A stretch of 64,000 nt of DNA from Paenalcaligenes sp050487225 (GCF_050487225.1 NZ_JBKQGY010000002.1:620001-684000), one strand, 5' to 3'; shown: positions 43,517 to 52,425, counted from the stretch's first letter. Translations and numbers: made by a program. The notes: generated by a model from the letters alone, not told the origin.

Positions 43517-44722
43517 TTATGCCTGCAGCTCTTCGCGTATGACTTGACCTAGAATTTCTATGCCCTTTCGGATTTTGTCTTCGGACACCGTCACAAAGCT
43601 CAAGCGCAACGTGTTACGTGGGGGATTCTCGCTCGCGTAGAACGGAGCGCCCGGCACGAATGCCACATTACGAGCAATCGCTTTTTCTAGCAAACGGGAA
43701 GCATCCATGTGCTCGGGCAATGTTACCCACAAGAACATACCGCCTTCTGGCTTAGTCCACTGCACGGATGCTGGGAAATGCTGCTCCAGCGCTTCAAGCA
43801 TAAATGCACACTGACGCTGATACAGCGCACGCACCACGGGCAAGTGGCGGCTTAAGAAGCCATCTTGCACCGCGTTGTACACCGCCATCTGCGTCACAAT
43901 GGCTGTGTGTAAGTCGGTCGCTTGTTTGATTTGCACTAACTTATTAATGATCTCTACAGGCGCCACGATGTAACCTAAACGCAGCCCAGGCGCCAATACC
44001 TTAGAGAACGAGCCCAAACGAACCACTGTCGCACCGGCTTTGCGACCCAACGCCAGCAAACTAGGCTGAGGCTTACCGGCATAGCGCAGCTCACCATAAG
44101 GATCATCTTCCACAACAGGAATACCTGCGGCGGCACAGCGCTCTACTAACTCTTGGCGACGCTCTGCGTTCAGTGTGACCCCCATAGGGTTCTGGAAATT
44201 TGGCAGCGTATAAATGAAGCGTGCGCCTTGCGCCTTAGCTTCAGACACTTCGGCAGGCAGCAAACCCTGATCGTCTGTCGCAATAGCCACATACTCAGGC
44301 TCAAACATCGAAAAGGACTGCAACGCCCCCAAATACGTAGGAGACTCCACCAACACTTTACTACCGGGATCAATAAACAGCTTGCCCAGCATATCTAGCG
44401 CTTGCTGTGAACCCGACACAATCAGCACCTCATCCGCAGAAACAGTCAGGCCGTCGCGGCTCAAATCGTTGGCCACCCACTCACGCAGCGGCTGGTACCC
44501 TTCGGTAGGACCGTACTGCAGCGCTTGCCTACCGTGTTCGGACAAGATGTTGTCATACGCCTTACGCAGTTCCTCAATAGGAAAACCATCAGCAGATGGC
44601 AAACCACCCGCAAAAGAAATCACTTCAGAACGTGTAGTGATTTTCAGAATTTCTCTAATAGCCGAACCCGTCAATTTTTGGGCGCGTTTGGAAAAAACAA
44701 AAGGAGGCGTATGTGCAGTCAT
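43517..44722 (-). CDS. PLP-dependent aminotransferase (LysN/2-aminoadipate-type, class I/II)
   Basis: A 401-residue fold-type I aminotransferase. EVISFAGGLPSADGFPIEEL and LQYGPTEGYQPLREWVANDL at the N-terminus, YTLPNFQNPMGVTLNAERR in the middle and the PLP lysine in RLGSFSKVLAPGLRLGYIV are typical of the MocR-related 2-aminoadipate/aromatic aminotransferase group. It probably transaminates branched or aromatic 2-amino acids with 2-oxoglutarate; substrate choice is not readable. It is next to the FeaR-like regulator but has its own terminator, so a link with amine catabolism is only possible. Confidence 0.88.
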   Translation of the reverse strand: MTAHTPPFVFSKRAQKLTGSAIREILKITTRSEVISFAGGLPSADGFPIEELRKAYDNILSEHGRQALQYGPTEGYQPLREWVANDLSRDGLTVSADEVLIVSGSQQALDMLGKLFIDPGSKVLVESPTYLGALQSFSMFEPEYVAIATDDQGLLPAEVSEAKAQGARFIYTLPNFQNPMGVTLNAERRQELVERCAAAGIPVVEDDPYGELRYAGKPQPSLLALGRKAGATVVRLGSFSKVLAPGLRLGYIVAPVEIINKLVQIKQATDLHTAIVTQMAVYNAVQDGFLSRHLPVVRALYQRQCAFMLEALEQHFPASVQWTKPEGGMFLWVTLPEHMDASRLLEKAIARNVAFVPGAPFYASENPPRNTLRLSFVTVSEDKIRKGIEILGQVIREELQA

Positions 44723-44836
44723 GGCGCAAGAGTCACAAAATCAGGGGAATGCAGGTAGTTCCTGCTAGATACAGTACAGATTATCGTATTCAACCAAATA
44801 GGCATAGAGCCTCATCGCAACACTAGTTGCCAGCCC

Positions 44837-45802
44837 TCAACACATGTTGCAATCTTTGGCGTCGTTTGGCGTTTGACGCCACGCCGTTGGTGACAACCCA
44901 TAACGACGTCTAAAGGCATGGCTAAATGCCGTGGCGTCTCTAAACCCATACTGATAGGCCAGCTCAGTCACAGGACGTTGGTAATGTGGATTAGCCAGTA
45001 ACTGCTTGCACGCCTCTAAGCGTTGACGCTGTATGTAGTCGGCAGGCGATAGGTTCTGTAGGGCAAATAGTTTATAGAGATAGCGCCTGGAGTAGCGGAA
45101 ATATTCGCATAACTGCTCTACTTTTAAGTCTGGATCGGTGAGATTTTCTGCAATGTAATGCTTCAGCTTTAACAACTGCACCTGCTGCACAGACTCCTGC
45201 TCATGATCGGGAGCAACCTCCGCACATTCACTTAATTGTGCTCCTATCAGGTGCATAATTGCTGCCGACACGCCACCGGCTGCCACATCAGACAAATGCT
45301 GACGCTGATTCAAAGCACCCAACAACATCTGACGCATCAACTGACCGCTACCTGCTTGTGTCTCAAAACGCCGAACCAGTGCTGCTTGCAAATAGGGTAG
45401 CCACGTTTGCATATGACCCAGCTCAAGCTGTAACACCAGAAAATGAGCATCTGCCCCCACACTCACCGTATAAGGGCAGGTAGTGTCATAAAACGCCCAC
45501 TCCCCTGCTTGTAAGACTACCTTACGGTTACGTTGTTGAATCTCACTGGTGCCTGACAACTGCAACGATGCTTTATACAGTGCTGTTTCAGTACGATTGG
45601 CAAGTGCCGTAGTACGATCCACTTGAAATGCTGTACAGCGCATTTCCGTCACCATCAATGAACCTAGTTGCTCATTAATCGCTAAATTAGAAAACGGCTG
45701 ATTGCCCTGCTCTCTGACGGCTAGTGGCACAAACGTTTGCGATAGAAACTCACTCCATAACCCTGCATCCTGAAAATGCAGCGGCGAAGCATGTAACAGC
45801 AT
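44837..45802 (-). CDS. AraC-family regulator, FeaR-like
   Basis: A 321-residue regulator. The N-terminal ligand domain has MRCTAFQVDRTTALANRTET, VLQAGEWAFYDTTCPYTVSV and HFLVLQLELGHMQTWLPYL, as in the FeaR/AraC_binding_2 group. The C-terminal AraC DNA-binding domain has LKVEQLCEYFRYSRRYLYKL and AYQYGFRDATAFSHAFRRRY. In E. coli FeaR activates phenylethylamine oxidation genes. Its place directly after the aromatic amine dehydrogenase operon (108-base gap, same strand) makes it the probable activator. Confidence 0.9.
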   Translation of the reverse strand: MLLHASPLHFQDAGLWSEFLSQTFVPLAVREQGNQPFSNLAINEQLGSLMVTEMRCTAFQVDRTTALANRTETALYKASLQLSGTSEIQQRNRKVVLQAGEWAFYDTTCPYTVSVGADAHFLVLQLELGHMQTWLPYLQAALVRRFETQAGSGQLMRQMLLGALNQRQHLSDVAAGGVSAAIMHLIGAQLSECAEVAPDHEQESVQQVQLLKLKHYIAENLTDPDLKVEQLCEYFRYSRRYLYKLFALQNLSPADYIQRQRLEACKQLLANPHYQRPVTELAYQYGFRDATAFSHAFRRRYGLSPTAWRQTPNDAKDCNMC

Positions 45803-45910
45803 GTCCCCTCCTCAAGCTACCGCTTTAGTCCCCCTCTGTCCTTACTGTGTTTATCGCTTTTTTAATACTCTGCCTAGACAGATAAACCCGCATACTGCAG
45901 CCAGCATCCT

Positions 45911-46426
45911 CTAACGACCTGCCTGTCCAAACAAATACGGAGCAGGCAGCCATCCTTTTTCTTCCATCTGCATTTCCAAGGTTTTCCGTGCCGCCGCCAC
46001 ATCATCAAACCTATACGGACGTGATGCCCCGACTTCTGCTGCGCTAAATAACCTGAAGCCATTGCGCTCAAATTCCTCAGGACTAAAGCGCGCCACAATA
46101 TAGTTCAACACCATGGCTAATTCATCGTTATTTAATTGAGACTGCGCAGAACCAGGCACCCGTATCATGTACGCACGCCCATCCACCATGCGGCTAAATA
46201 ACCCAATGGAATCTACAAAACTGGGGATTCCACGACTCTCTACTCCTTGGCCATCATAACGATGACAGCCCGCACACTGAAGCATGTAGTCTTTGTACAC
46301 CCTTTCACTATTCAGAAAATACGACAACTGCGTGTTGCCATCTGTTGGCAGAGGTCGCTTTGCCTCGGCAGCCTTCATCCCCAACACTGACACACAGCCC
46401 AGTAGAACCAGTATCAACGCTTTCAT
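45911..46426 (-). CDS. Periplasmic mono-haem cytochrome c of the amine dehydrogenase operon
   Basis: 171 residues from the ATG at 46426, which has GGAG upstream. The signal peptide MKALILVLLGCVSVLG is followed by one haem site, CAGCH at 51-55 (MLQCAGCHRYDGQGVESRG). Only one CxxCH is present, so it is not a di-haem MauG. A likely distal Met is in GRAYMIRVPGSAQS. It probably takes electrons from the amine dehydrogenase (directly or through a copper protein) toward the oxidase. The gene follows aauA by 54 bases. Confidence 0.87.
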   Translation of the reverse strand: MKALILVLLGCVSVLGMKAAEAKRPLPTDGNTQLSYFLNSERVYKDYMLQCAGCHRYDGQGVESRGIPSFVDSIGLFSRMVDGRAYMIRVPGSAQSQLNNDELAMVLNYIVARFSPEEFERNGFRLFSAAEVGASRPYRFDDVAAARKTLEMQMEEKGWLPAPYLFGQAGR

Positions 46427-46480
46427 TCCTGTACTCCAAACCAAGCAGGTCGGCAGCCCTTCGGCCACCGACCTTTTTCC

Positions 46481-47011
46481 TTAGTTTTTAGCTAAACCCA
46501 CCAACACTGACGCCGTGCAGTGGAAAGTACTATTTTCGTTCGCCATGCACCAGTTCACATCGTTATGCAAGAAGAACTCATAGCCTGGGCGCTCGCGTGT
46601 CTGAGACACACATGCGCAACGATTACATGCAGTTTTACCGCAGCAATCGTGGTAACTCACCAAGTAATCTTTGCCATCGTAAGGGTTGTGACACGTACCC
46701 ACCCACGAAATGGGCGATGCTGTTGTACCCGGTGGGCACGAGGATGCTGTCCCCCCGCAACAAGAACACAAGAATCCATCTACTGCACAATGTCGCCAGT
46801 AATCGCACGAGTTGAACTCATCTTCTGGAATCTCATTAGGATCTAACCCAGTCAGCTTGGGGGTATTACCTGCTCGTGCTACAGGCAATACTGGTAACAG
46901 CGCAGCAGATGCCACCATCACCTTACCCAACCCATTTAAAAAGCTGCGACGTGAAGAATGATGTGCCAGACGCCTGGACACTTTCTCTCCTAAGTTATCC
47001 AACCAATGCAT
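46481..47011 (-). CDS. aauA: Aromatic amine dehydrogenase light (beta) chain, TTQ subunit
   Basis: A 176-residue catalytic subunit. A Tat-type signal (SRRSFLNGLGKVMVASA) precedes the mature chain near residue 48. Trp103 (ISWVGTC) and Trp154 (DVNWCMAN) correspond to the two tryptophans joined into tryptophan tryptophylquinone. Asp78 (CAVDGF) and Asp122 (SYHDCCG) match the conserved catalytic and maturation aspartates. I count 14 cysteines in the mature part, two more than methylamine dehydrogenase, consistent with the AADH branch. It oxidises aromatic amines (tyramine, phenylethylamine) in the periplasm. It overlaps aauD by 17 bases. Confidence 0.96.
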   Translation of the reverse strand: MHWLDNLGEKVSRRLAHHSSRRSFLNGLGKVMVASAALLPVLPVARAGNTPKLTGLDPNEIPEDEFNSCDYWRHCAVDGFLCSCCGGTASSCPPGTTASPISWVGTCHNPYDGKDYLVSYHDCCGKTACNRCACVSQTRERPGYEFFLHNDVNWCMANENSTFHCTASVLVGLAKN

Positions 47012-47633
47012 TTTCCTTCTCCTTACGTGAAATGTTCACGTCTTTCATCTCGTTGTTACGCAGATAATCCTGCACTGACGCCACGCCCAACTCTTTAGCA
47101 GTAAACAGACTCTCCAACTGCTCACGCGAGTTAATCAAGCCTTTGGCACGAATCACGCCGTTTTCATCCATCAGGACTGCATACGGCAATTTACTGATGT
47201 GAAAACTCATGCCCAGCGGGGTGGACAGTACGTAGGGGAAAGGATCCAAACCCGCTTGTTTATAGAAAGCCAAGTGCTCAGGCATTTCACCGTCACTGGC
47301 CAGCACCACACGCAGCCATTGCCTCTCGGCCTGTGCTATAGAACGCAAAATAGGCATCAGCTTCTTACATACTGGGCAGGTGGGTGACAAGAAAAACAGC
47401 AACTGACTGTACTGCCCTGGAACACCTATGCTTTGCGCTCTACCCAAAATATCCAGTAGTTCAAACGTGGGGGCGTTTTCTCCTACCTCTGGACCTTTAT
47501 CCATCGTCAGCGCCCCCATAGGCGCTACACGCTCATACAGCACGCCAATTTGTCTGGACAATGCCAAAACCAGCACCACCAGCATGAGCACTACTGCCCA
47601 CAGCACAATATTTGAAATCATCAGTGCACTCAT
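46995..47633 (-). CDS. aauD: AauD/MauD thiol-disulfide protein for amine dehydrogenase maturation
   Basis: A 212-residue membrane-anchored thioredoxin-fold protein. The N-terminal helix IVLWAVVLMLVVLVLALS is followed by the periplasmic domain GENAPTFELLDILGR and redox site SPTCPVCKKL (Cys86, Cys89). MauD-type proteins are needed to form or shuffle the six or so disulfides of the TTQ subunit. AAGGAG precedes the start. It is directly after aauE and overlaps aauA, so light chain and its folding factor are translated together. Confidence 0.94.
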   Translation of the reverse strand: MSALMISNIVLWAVVLMLVVLVLALSRQIGVLYERVAPMGALTMDKGPEVGENAPTFELLDILGRAQSIGVPGQYSQLLFFLSPTCPVCKKLMPILRSIAQAERQWLRVVLASDGEMPEHLAFYKQAGLDPFPYVLSTPLGMSFHISKLPYAVLMDENGVIRAKGLINSREQLESLFTAKELGVASVQDYLRNNEMKDVNISRKEKENALVG

Positions 47634-48176
47634 TTATATCTCCTTGAGTTTTTGTAATTTGCTATGCGACTCAATCAGGTGATCCAGCGCGTAATACATG
47701 CCTAGGAATGCCAGTGTTGCACCAAAGAAGGTCAACCCATCCACCCAGCCCAATACACGCTCTGTAGCGTTTACGGGCCATACCACGGCACTTAGTGCCA
47801 CTAACAGCAAGAGGTTGCGAACCACCAGCCACCATGACAGCCCCGCCGACTTTTCCTTTAGACTGCCGCAACCACACGATACGTCGGTATGCCCGCGTAA
47901 CAAGTTAATTGTCATTGCCGCTGTTGCCACCAGCAGCAACCCCACAGCAAGCCACCCACCCATAACACGAAAGGTAGGCCATAACAGCAAGACAGCAGCC
48001 AAGAGTTCCACAACCACAAAACCACTTGCCACGAAACGAGCGAACCAGTCTGGTACTAGGCGATACGCGACGACAGCGCCCTCAAACACACTGAAATAGC
48101 GTATTTTTTCTATTGCACTCGCCAATAGCAAAATACACAGACTTGCCGCTGCCACATAACCTAAGAGTGGGTCCAT
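47634..48176 (-). CDS. aauE: AauE/MauE membrane protein for amine dehydrogenase maturation
   Basis: A 180-residue protein with four to five membrane helices (FARFVASGFVVVELLAAVLL and MGGWLAVGLLLVATAAMTIN). The conserved cysteine pair motif DVSCGCGSLKEKSAGLSWW is a MauE/DoxX-like redox feature. MauE works with MauD in disulfide formation of the light chain. The start has AGGAGG upstream, one base after aauB. Gene order B-E-D-A is that of aau/mau operons. Confidence 0.93.
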   Translation of the reverse strand: MDPLLGYVAAASLCILLLASAIEKIRYFSVFEGAVVAYRLVPDWFARFVASGFVVVELLAAVLLLWPTFRVMGGWLAVGLLLVATAAMTINLLRGHTDVSCGCGSLKEKSAGLSWWLVVRNLLLLVALSAVVWPVNATERVLGWVDGLTFFGATLAFLGMYYALDHLIESHSKLQKLKEI

Positions 48177-48177
48177 A

Positions 48178-49371
48178 TCAGCCTCCTGTTTTCACCATGT
48201 GGGGCTCCACTTGCAACGCACTTTCAGCAGCATCTTCAATCGTGCGAATCAAGGTAGGCTCTTCCCCACTGATATCAAAAATATGCACTTTGCTACCGTC
48301 CGTTCCCAGCAAACGCTGAGCAGGCTCATCCACAGCTAAAGAAATCATTTCTAGCCCTGGAATACGCGCCACACGTTTTTTCTGAGTCAGGTCATACACC
48401 CACATTTCGTCTGCCGCCGCCTTATGCGTACCTTCTTCACCATTGGCGTGCATCAGCACATATAAGCGCTGATTCCCTTCATGGGCAGCAATCAGGTTGT
48501 ACCCACCCGGCGTCCAAGCAGATGCTCTATCTTCCTCGCTTAGCAAAGACCATGTAGGCTCAAAAGTCACCTGTTCACCATTGAAATCAGCGGTGTAGAT
48601 AGTGCCGTAGAATGACACGTAGTGCGCCTTGTTATTCACCATCGCAGGCAAAATGAAAACTGGATCATCCTGCACTGAAAACATGCGTTCACTGCGGTGC
48701 TGTGAGGCCACCTTACCGTTATCATCCAAATCAATGGTCAACAACGAGCCATCACCACACACCGTCATGAAACTACGTGGTCGATTTGGTAATGGATTCA
48801 CACTCCAACAACCAGCTACGGCGGTAATTTCTTCTACGTGTTCACCTTTCTCAACATCCACAACAGCAACCGAAATAGCTGGCGTCGCATTTTGCAAGAT
48901 GATGAGCTTCCCATCCGTACTCTGACTGAACAAGTTGCGATAATTCAGCCCTTGCACCCGGTTATTGGGCAAGATAATTTCTTTCTCAAATGCCAACCCT
49001 TGTGCATCCCACACCTCAACCACGTCGGTACGTTTTCCGCGCGTGACACGCTCGTGGTAGGTTGTCATGGTGTAGATTTTCTTGCCGTCATTGGACAACT
49101 GCATATGCCCCATCATGCCGACAGGAACCATGCCCAGAAACTTTCCAGTTTTGCCATCAAATACATTCACACGGCTTTCGGTCATATGCGAGAACACAAA
49201 GTCCATCACATAAATACGGTCCTGTGCATCTTCTGGTAGCAGCGTCCCGTCTTTGAAGGTTTCCAGTGGTTGGAACTGACCTTGGGCTTGCACTCCCAGC
49301 GCCACGCCCCCCAACACCAATGCCGCTACCCAGCGGGCACTATTTCGCATGATATTTCGAGTTAATCGCAT
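48178..49371 (-). CDS. aauB: Aromatic amine dehydrogenase heavy (alpha) chain
   Basis: A 397-residue periplasmic subunit. I use the ATG at 49371 with AGGAG upstream; the frame extends to 49557 inside the neighbouring gene. The signal peptide (WVAALVLGGVALGVQAQ) is followed by a seven-bladed propeller: YVMDFVFSHMTESRVNVFDG, TGKFLGMVPVGMMGHMQLSN, FMTVCGDGSLLTIDLDDNG and SAWTPGGYNLIAAHEGNQRL. Two alpha and two beta chains form the enzyme; the heavy chain shapes the aromatic substrate channel. The aromatic rather than methylamine type is judged from overall resemblance and from the neighbouring aldehyde dehydrogenase and FeaR-like genes. Confidence 0.95.
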   Translation of the reverse strand: MRLTRNIMRNSARWVAALVLGGVALGVQAQGQFQPLETFKDGTLLPEDAQDRIYVMDFVFSHMTESRVNVFDGKTGKFLGMVPVGMMGHMQLSNDGKKIYTMTTYHERVTRGKRTDVVEVWDAQGLAFEKEIILPNNRVQGLNYRNLFSQSTDGKLIILQNATPAISVAVVDVEKGEHVEEITAVAGCWSVNPLPNRPRSFMTVCGDGSLLTIDLDDNGKVASQHRSERMFSVQDDPVFILPAMVNNKAHYVSFYGTIYTADFNGEQVTFEPTWSLLSEEDRASAWTPGGYNLIAAHEGNQRLYVLMHANGEEGTHKAAADEMWVYDLTQKKRVARIPGLEMISLAVDEPAQRLLGTDGSKVHIFDISGEEPTLIRTIEDAAESALQVEPHMVKTGG

Positions 49372-49393
49372 TGTCTTCTCCTGAGTAAATGCG

Positions 49394-50260
49394 CTAGAAC
49401 GCATAGCCATACCGCAGTTGCACACCCGCCAATCGAGGCCCATGACGAACCTCCAGATCATGGATATATTGCAGTTGTAGTTGTTGCTGATTCGTAAATT
49501 GATAGGTGATTTCGGCGGCCAACTGATGGCTGTTTGCCGAACCTGTAGCAGTATCACCGTTCAGTTTCTCTTTGCCGCCGGTTTCGTAGCGATACCGCAT
49601 TCCTACATAGGTGGACTCAGTGAGGTTGGTAGACAGCAGTGTCATCAACCTCACCGAAGGATCTTTCTTCAACGTGGCGCCATAGTAGTTGGTGTTTCTG
49701 CCATAAAACTCGAACTCCGCCATCAGTTCGAGATAACTGCTTTCACCAAACCCCTGCACAAATGCAAAATCCTGCACCGTCGCCCAGCGATTTGCACCCG
49801 GTGAAAGATCAGCACGTGAGCCGTGATAGCGCCCAGTGGGCAGCGTAATGAAGGGTTCCCAAGCAAAGTACGTACGACTTTCCTCGTTATTCAAAAACCA
49901 AACAGCTGTGCCAACGCTAATATCACCCACACCTTGCATATGCTCGCGTGGCGTACCAATACTCTTACGCATCACCGGCACAATCACTTCATACTGCACC
50001 GTTTTACCGGCCAACTCGCGATAATGCATTTGCCGGTAAATAGCCATCTGCATATCCATCCCGGGCGCACCAGAAACGCGTTTCCCCCCGTCATACACAC
50101 CATGCGAGCTTAAGGTACCAAAATAGCCTAGCACCATGTCGGTACCTACAGGCGCAGGCAACCAGTCCCGCGCACTGGGATCACCAGCCACGCAACTACC
50201 ACTAGCTACCACCCCTGCTATACACAGCCACACCCTCATTGTTTTACTGGGAATACTCAT
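49394..50260 (-). CDS. Outer-membrane beta-barrel, phenol-degradation MetA-type
   Basis: A 288-residue protein with a signal peptide (CIAGVVASGSCVAG). Repeated amphipathic strands ending YGYAF form a beta-barrel. FGTLSSHGVYDGG, QGVGDISVGTAVWFL, AWEPFITLPTGRYHG and LGANR/PGANRW-type motifs match the phenol MetA-pathway family of outer-membrane channels. It may let aromatic amines cross the outer membrane to the periplasmic dehydrogenase. It lies between the aldehyde dehydrogenase (47-base gap) and aauB (22-base gap). Confidence 0.85.
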   Translation of the reverse strand: MSIPSKTMRVWLCIAGVVASGSCVAGDPSARDWLPAPVGTDMVLGYFGTLSSHGVYDGGKRVSGAPGMDMQMAIYRQMHYRELAGKTVQYEVIVPVMRKSIGTPREHMQGVGDISVGTAVWFLNNEESRTYFAWEPFITLPTGRYHGSRADLSPGANRWATVQDFAFVQGFGESSYLELMAEFEFYGRNTNYYGATLKKDPSVRLMTLLSTNLTESTYVGMRYRYETGGKEKLNGDTATGSANSHQLAAEITYQFTNQQQLQLQYIHDLEVRHGPRLAGVQLRYGYAF

Positions 50261-50307
50261 GATGTCTCCTCCCGTGTTTTTTCTGGATGCTGCGTTAGGG
50301 CACTGCC

Positions 50308-51783
50308 TTACGATCTATAGGCAATACACACTGATTTGGTATCCAAATAGGACTCCACTGCCGCTTTACCATGCTCACGTCCCAATCCTGACTGTTTAAA
50401 TCCTCCAAAAGGCATATGTGGATCTAAAGCGTTGTGCGTATTCACCCATACCGTGCCGGCTTTCACAGCCGCCACTAGGCGCTGCACACGGCTTAAGTCA
50501 TTGCTCCATATGCTGGCCCCTAAGCCATACTCGGTTTGGTTGGCCAAGCGTATGGCATCAGCTTCTGTCTCAAAACGGTTCGCCACCAATACCGGACCAA
50601 AAATCTCCTCTTGTGACACACGCGCCATGATGTCCACATCCGCAAAGACGGTAGGGCGTACGAAGAAACCTTGCTCTGGACACGTTTGCGCTTTGGTCAG
50701 TTGCCTACCTTCTTGCTGACCAATTTTTATGTATTTTTGTACCCTTTCTTGCTGCCGTGCTGAGATCAGTGGTGCCATCTGGGTATGCTCACTAAAGCCA
50801 TCCCCTAGCACCATTTCATCGGCCAACTTGGCAATACCCTGAGCCACTTCTTCATAAATACCGCTCTGAATGTATAGACGTGAGCCAGCTGTACACACTT
50901 GCCCTTGATTAAAGAAGATGGCGTTTGCCGCCCCCTGTATCGCTTGCTCTACATCACAGTCATCAAAAATCAGTACAGGGGATTTCCCCCCTAGTTCCAG
51001 CGCCACTTTCTTCATGTCTTGCGCTGCCTGACGGGCAATGATGTAGCCCACCTCAGTAGAACCGGTGAACGAAATTTTGTTAACCAATGGATGGGCGGTA
51101 AGAGCCGCTCCTGTGCTGTCCCCTCGACCTGTAATCACGTTCAGCACACCCTCCGGAAAACCTGCTTCCAACACCAGCTCCGCCAGTCGTATGGCCGTCA
51201 ACGGTGTTTCTTCTGCAGGTTTCAGTACCACTGTGCAGCCTGCGGCCAATGCGGGTGCGATTTTCCATACAGCCATGAGTAGCGGGAAATTCCACGGCAC
51301 AATGGCTGCGACCACCCCAATAGGTTCCAAACGGGTATACGCGTGATAACGTGTGTGCTCAGGAAACGGAATAGACAGGCTCAACACATCACCCGACACT
51401 TTGGTCGCCCAGCCCGCCATATAACGCAGCCACTGCACCGCAAAAGACACTTCCATTCCCAATGAAAAGCGCAGCAGCTTGCCGTTATTCAACGTCTCCA
51501 AACTGGCCAGTTCATCGGCATGTGCTTCCACGACATCGGCCAGTTTCAACAACAAGCGTTCACGCTGAGCTGGTAGCATGGTCGTCCACGCAGACTCCGT
51601 TAATGTGTGATGCGCAGACTTCACTGCCAAATCCACACCTTCTACGCCAGCCTCAGGCTGCATTGCAATGACGTCTCCGGTCGCGGGGTTATAGACGGGG
51701 ATGCGATCTCCATGACTTTGCTCTACCGCCTTGCCTGCGATAATCATGTGCTCACGAATGCCCTTCACCTGTTGTACGGCCAT
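50308..51783 (-). CDS. NAD-dependent aldehyde dehydrogenase, phenylacetaldehyde (FeaB)-like
   Basis: A 491-residue ALDH superfamily enzyme. VAAIVPWNFPLLMAVWKIAP, the Glu base in VALELGGKSPVLIF (Glu263) and catalytic Cys in FFNQGQVCTAGSRL (Cys297) are intact. GFKQSGLGREHGKAAVESYL ends the protein. The sequence resembles FeaB, which oxidises phenylacetaldehyde, the product of phenylethylamine oxidation. It heads the aau operon, so aldehydes formed in the periplasm are oxidised to acids in the cytoplasm. The ATG at 51783 has AGGAG eight bases upstream; a TTG at 51789 is possible. Confidence 0.93.
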   Translation of the reverse strand: MAVQQVKGIREHMIIAGKAVEQSHGDRIPVYNPATGDVIAMQPEAGVEGVDLAVKSAHHTLTESAWTTMLPAQRERLLLKLADVVEAHADELASLETLNNGKLLRFSLGMEVSFAVQWLRYMAGWATKVSGDVLSLSIPFPEHTRYHAYTRLEPIGVVAAIVPWNFPLLMAVWKIAPALAAGCTVVLKPAEETPLTAIRLAELVLEAGFPEGVLNVITGRGDSTGAALTAHPLVNKISFTGSTEVGYIIARQAAQDMKKVALELGGKSPVLIFDDCDVEQAIQGAANAIFFNQGQVCTAGSRLYIQSGIYEEVAQGIAKLADEMVLGDGFSEHTQMAPLISARQQERVQKYIKIGQQEGRQLTKAQTCPEQGFFVRPTVFADVDIMARVSQEEIFGPVLVANRFETEADAIRLANQTEYGLGASIWSNDLSRVQRLVAAVKAGTVWVNTHNALDPHMPFGGFKQSGLGREHGKAAVESYLDTKSVCIAYRS

Positions 51784-52084
51784 GCCCAAGTCTCCTGTAG
51801 AGGGTAATTTTCACGGCCTGAGTATATCTACCCCTATTTAGGCTACTTGTGCCGTTGTGCATGAGCATTTGTGCTATTGGGCACACTGGCGGTAAAGCAA
51901 GGGTATTCACCAAGAAAAAAGGTACATACTTAAAGCATGTACCTGATTGCCGGTGATTATGGGCGGGATTTTGGAGGTTGTTTTTGAGGTGCAGGATGAC
52001 GGTGTAACTGCTACGGTTTTCTCGTCTAGCTGCATGGGGCTGTAGTGTTTTTATGTAATGGTGGGTATATCCGCTGAACAGCAC

Positions 52085-52185
52085 ATTCATTGCACGCGCT
52101 GGGGAACTGCAGGAATACTTTTTGTGATTTGTACACCAAATCAAAAAAGTTTCCTCTCCGTCCCCCCGAAGCTTCTGGATGTTGG
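52085..52185. repeat. Hairpin-forming repeat, copy 1
   Basis: A 101-base element almost identical to 52326-52425 in the same orientation. Its centre is an inverted repeat, CTTTTTGTGATTTG with CAAATCAAAAAAG, around a short loop. Outer parts can also pair (GGGGA with TCCCC, AGGAA with TTCCT), so one copy folds into a long interrupted hairpin. Copies differ mainly at the loop (GTACAC versus GAGACAC) and in the last 20 bases. It may be a small non-autonomous or REP-like element. Confidence 0.8.
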
Positions 52186-52325
52186 CAGGAGTAGGACTAC
52201 AACGCTACTAACACTTCCCATGAACTACTACAGAAAGACGGCTTACTGTCAGCAGTTATCCAAGCAAAGGCCATGGCAAGCGATGAAGGGAAGGCGGAGG
52301 GAAGTATTTTAAATAGGAAGGCTGT

Positions 52326-52425
52326 ATTCATCGCACGCGCTGGGGAACTGCAGGAATACTTTTTGTGATTTGAGACACCAAATCAAAAAAGTTTCCTCTC
52401 CGTCCCCCCGGGGTCTGGATATTGG
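52326..52425. repeat. Hairpin-forming repeat, copy 2
   Basis: The second copy lies 241 bases from the first, direct orientation, with the same inverted-repeat core (52358-52391). It ends 33 bases before the reductase stop codon. No T-run follows the hairpin on either strand, so it is not an ordinary terminator, though it may still protect the reductase mRNA 3' end. Confidence 0.8.

Noticed and set aside
45911..46426. Operon cytochrome as MauG
   Set aside because: Only one CxxCH haem site and 171 residues; MauG is a larger di-haem protein.
52058..52312. Short plus-strand frame through repeat copy 1
   Set aside because: It crosses the repeat boundary, has no good start signal and shows no protein features; the repeat explains the sequence better.
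52085..52425. Possible CRISPR array from the repeated sequence
   Set aside because: There are only two copies, each about 100 bases with an internal hairpin and 140 bases between them; this is not CRISPR geometry and no cas genes are present.
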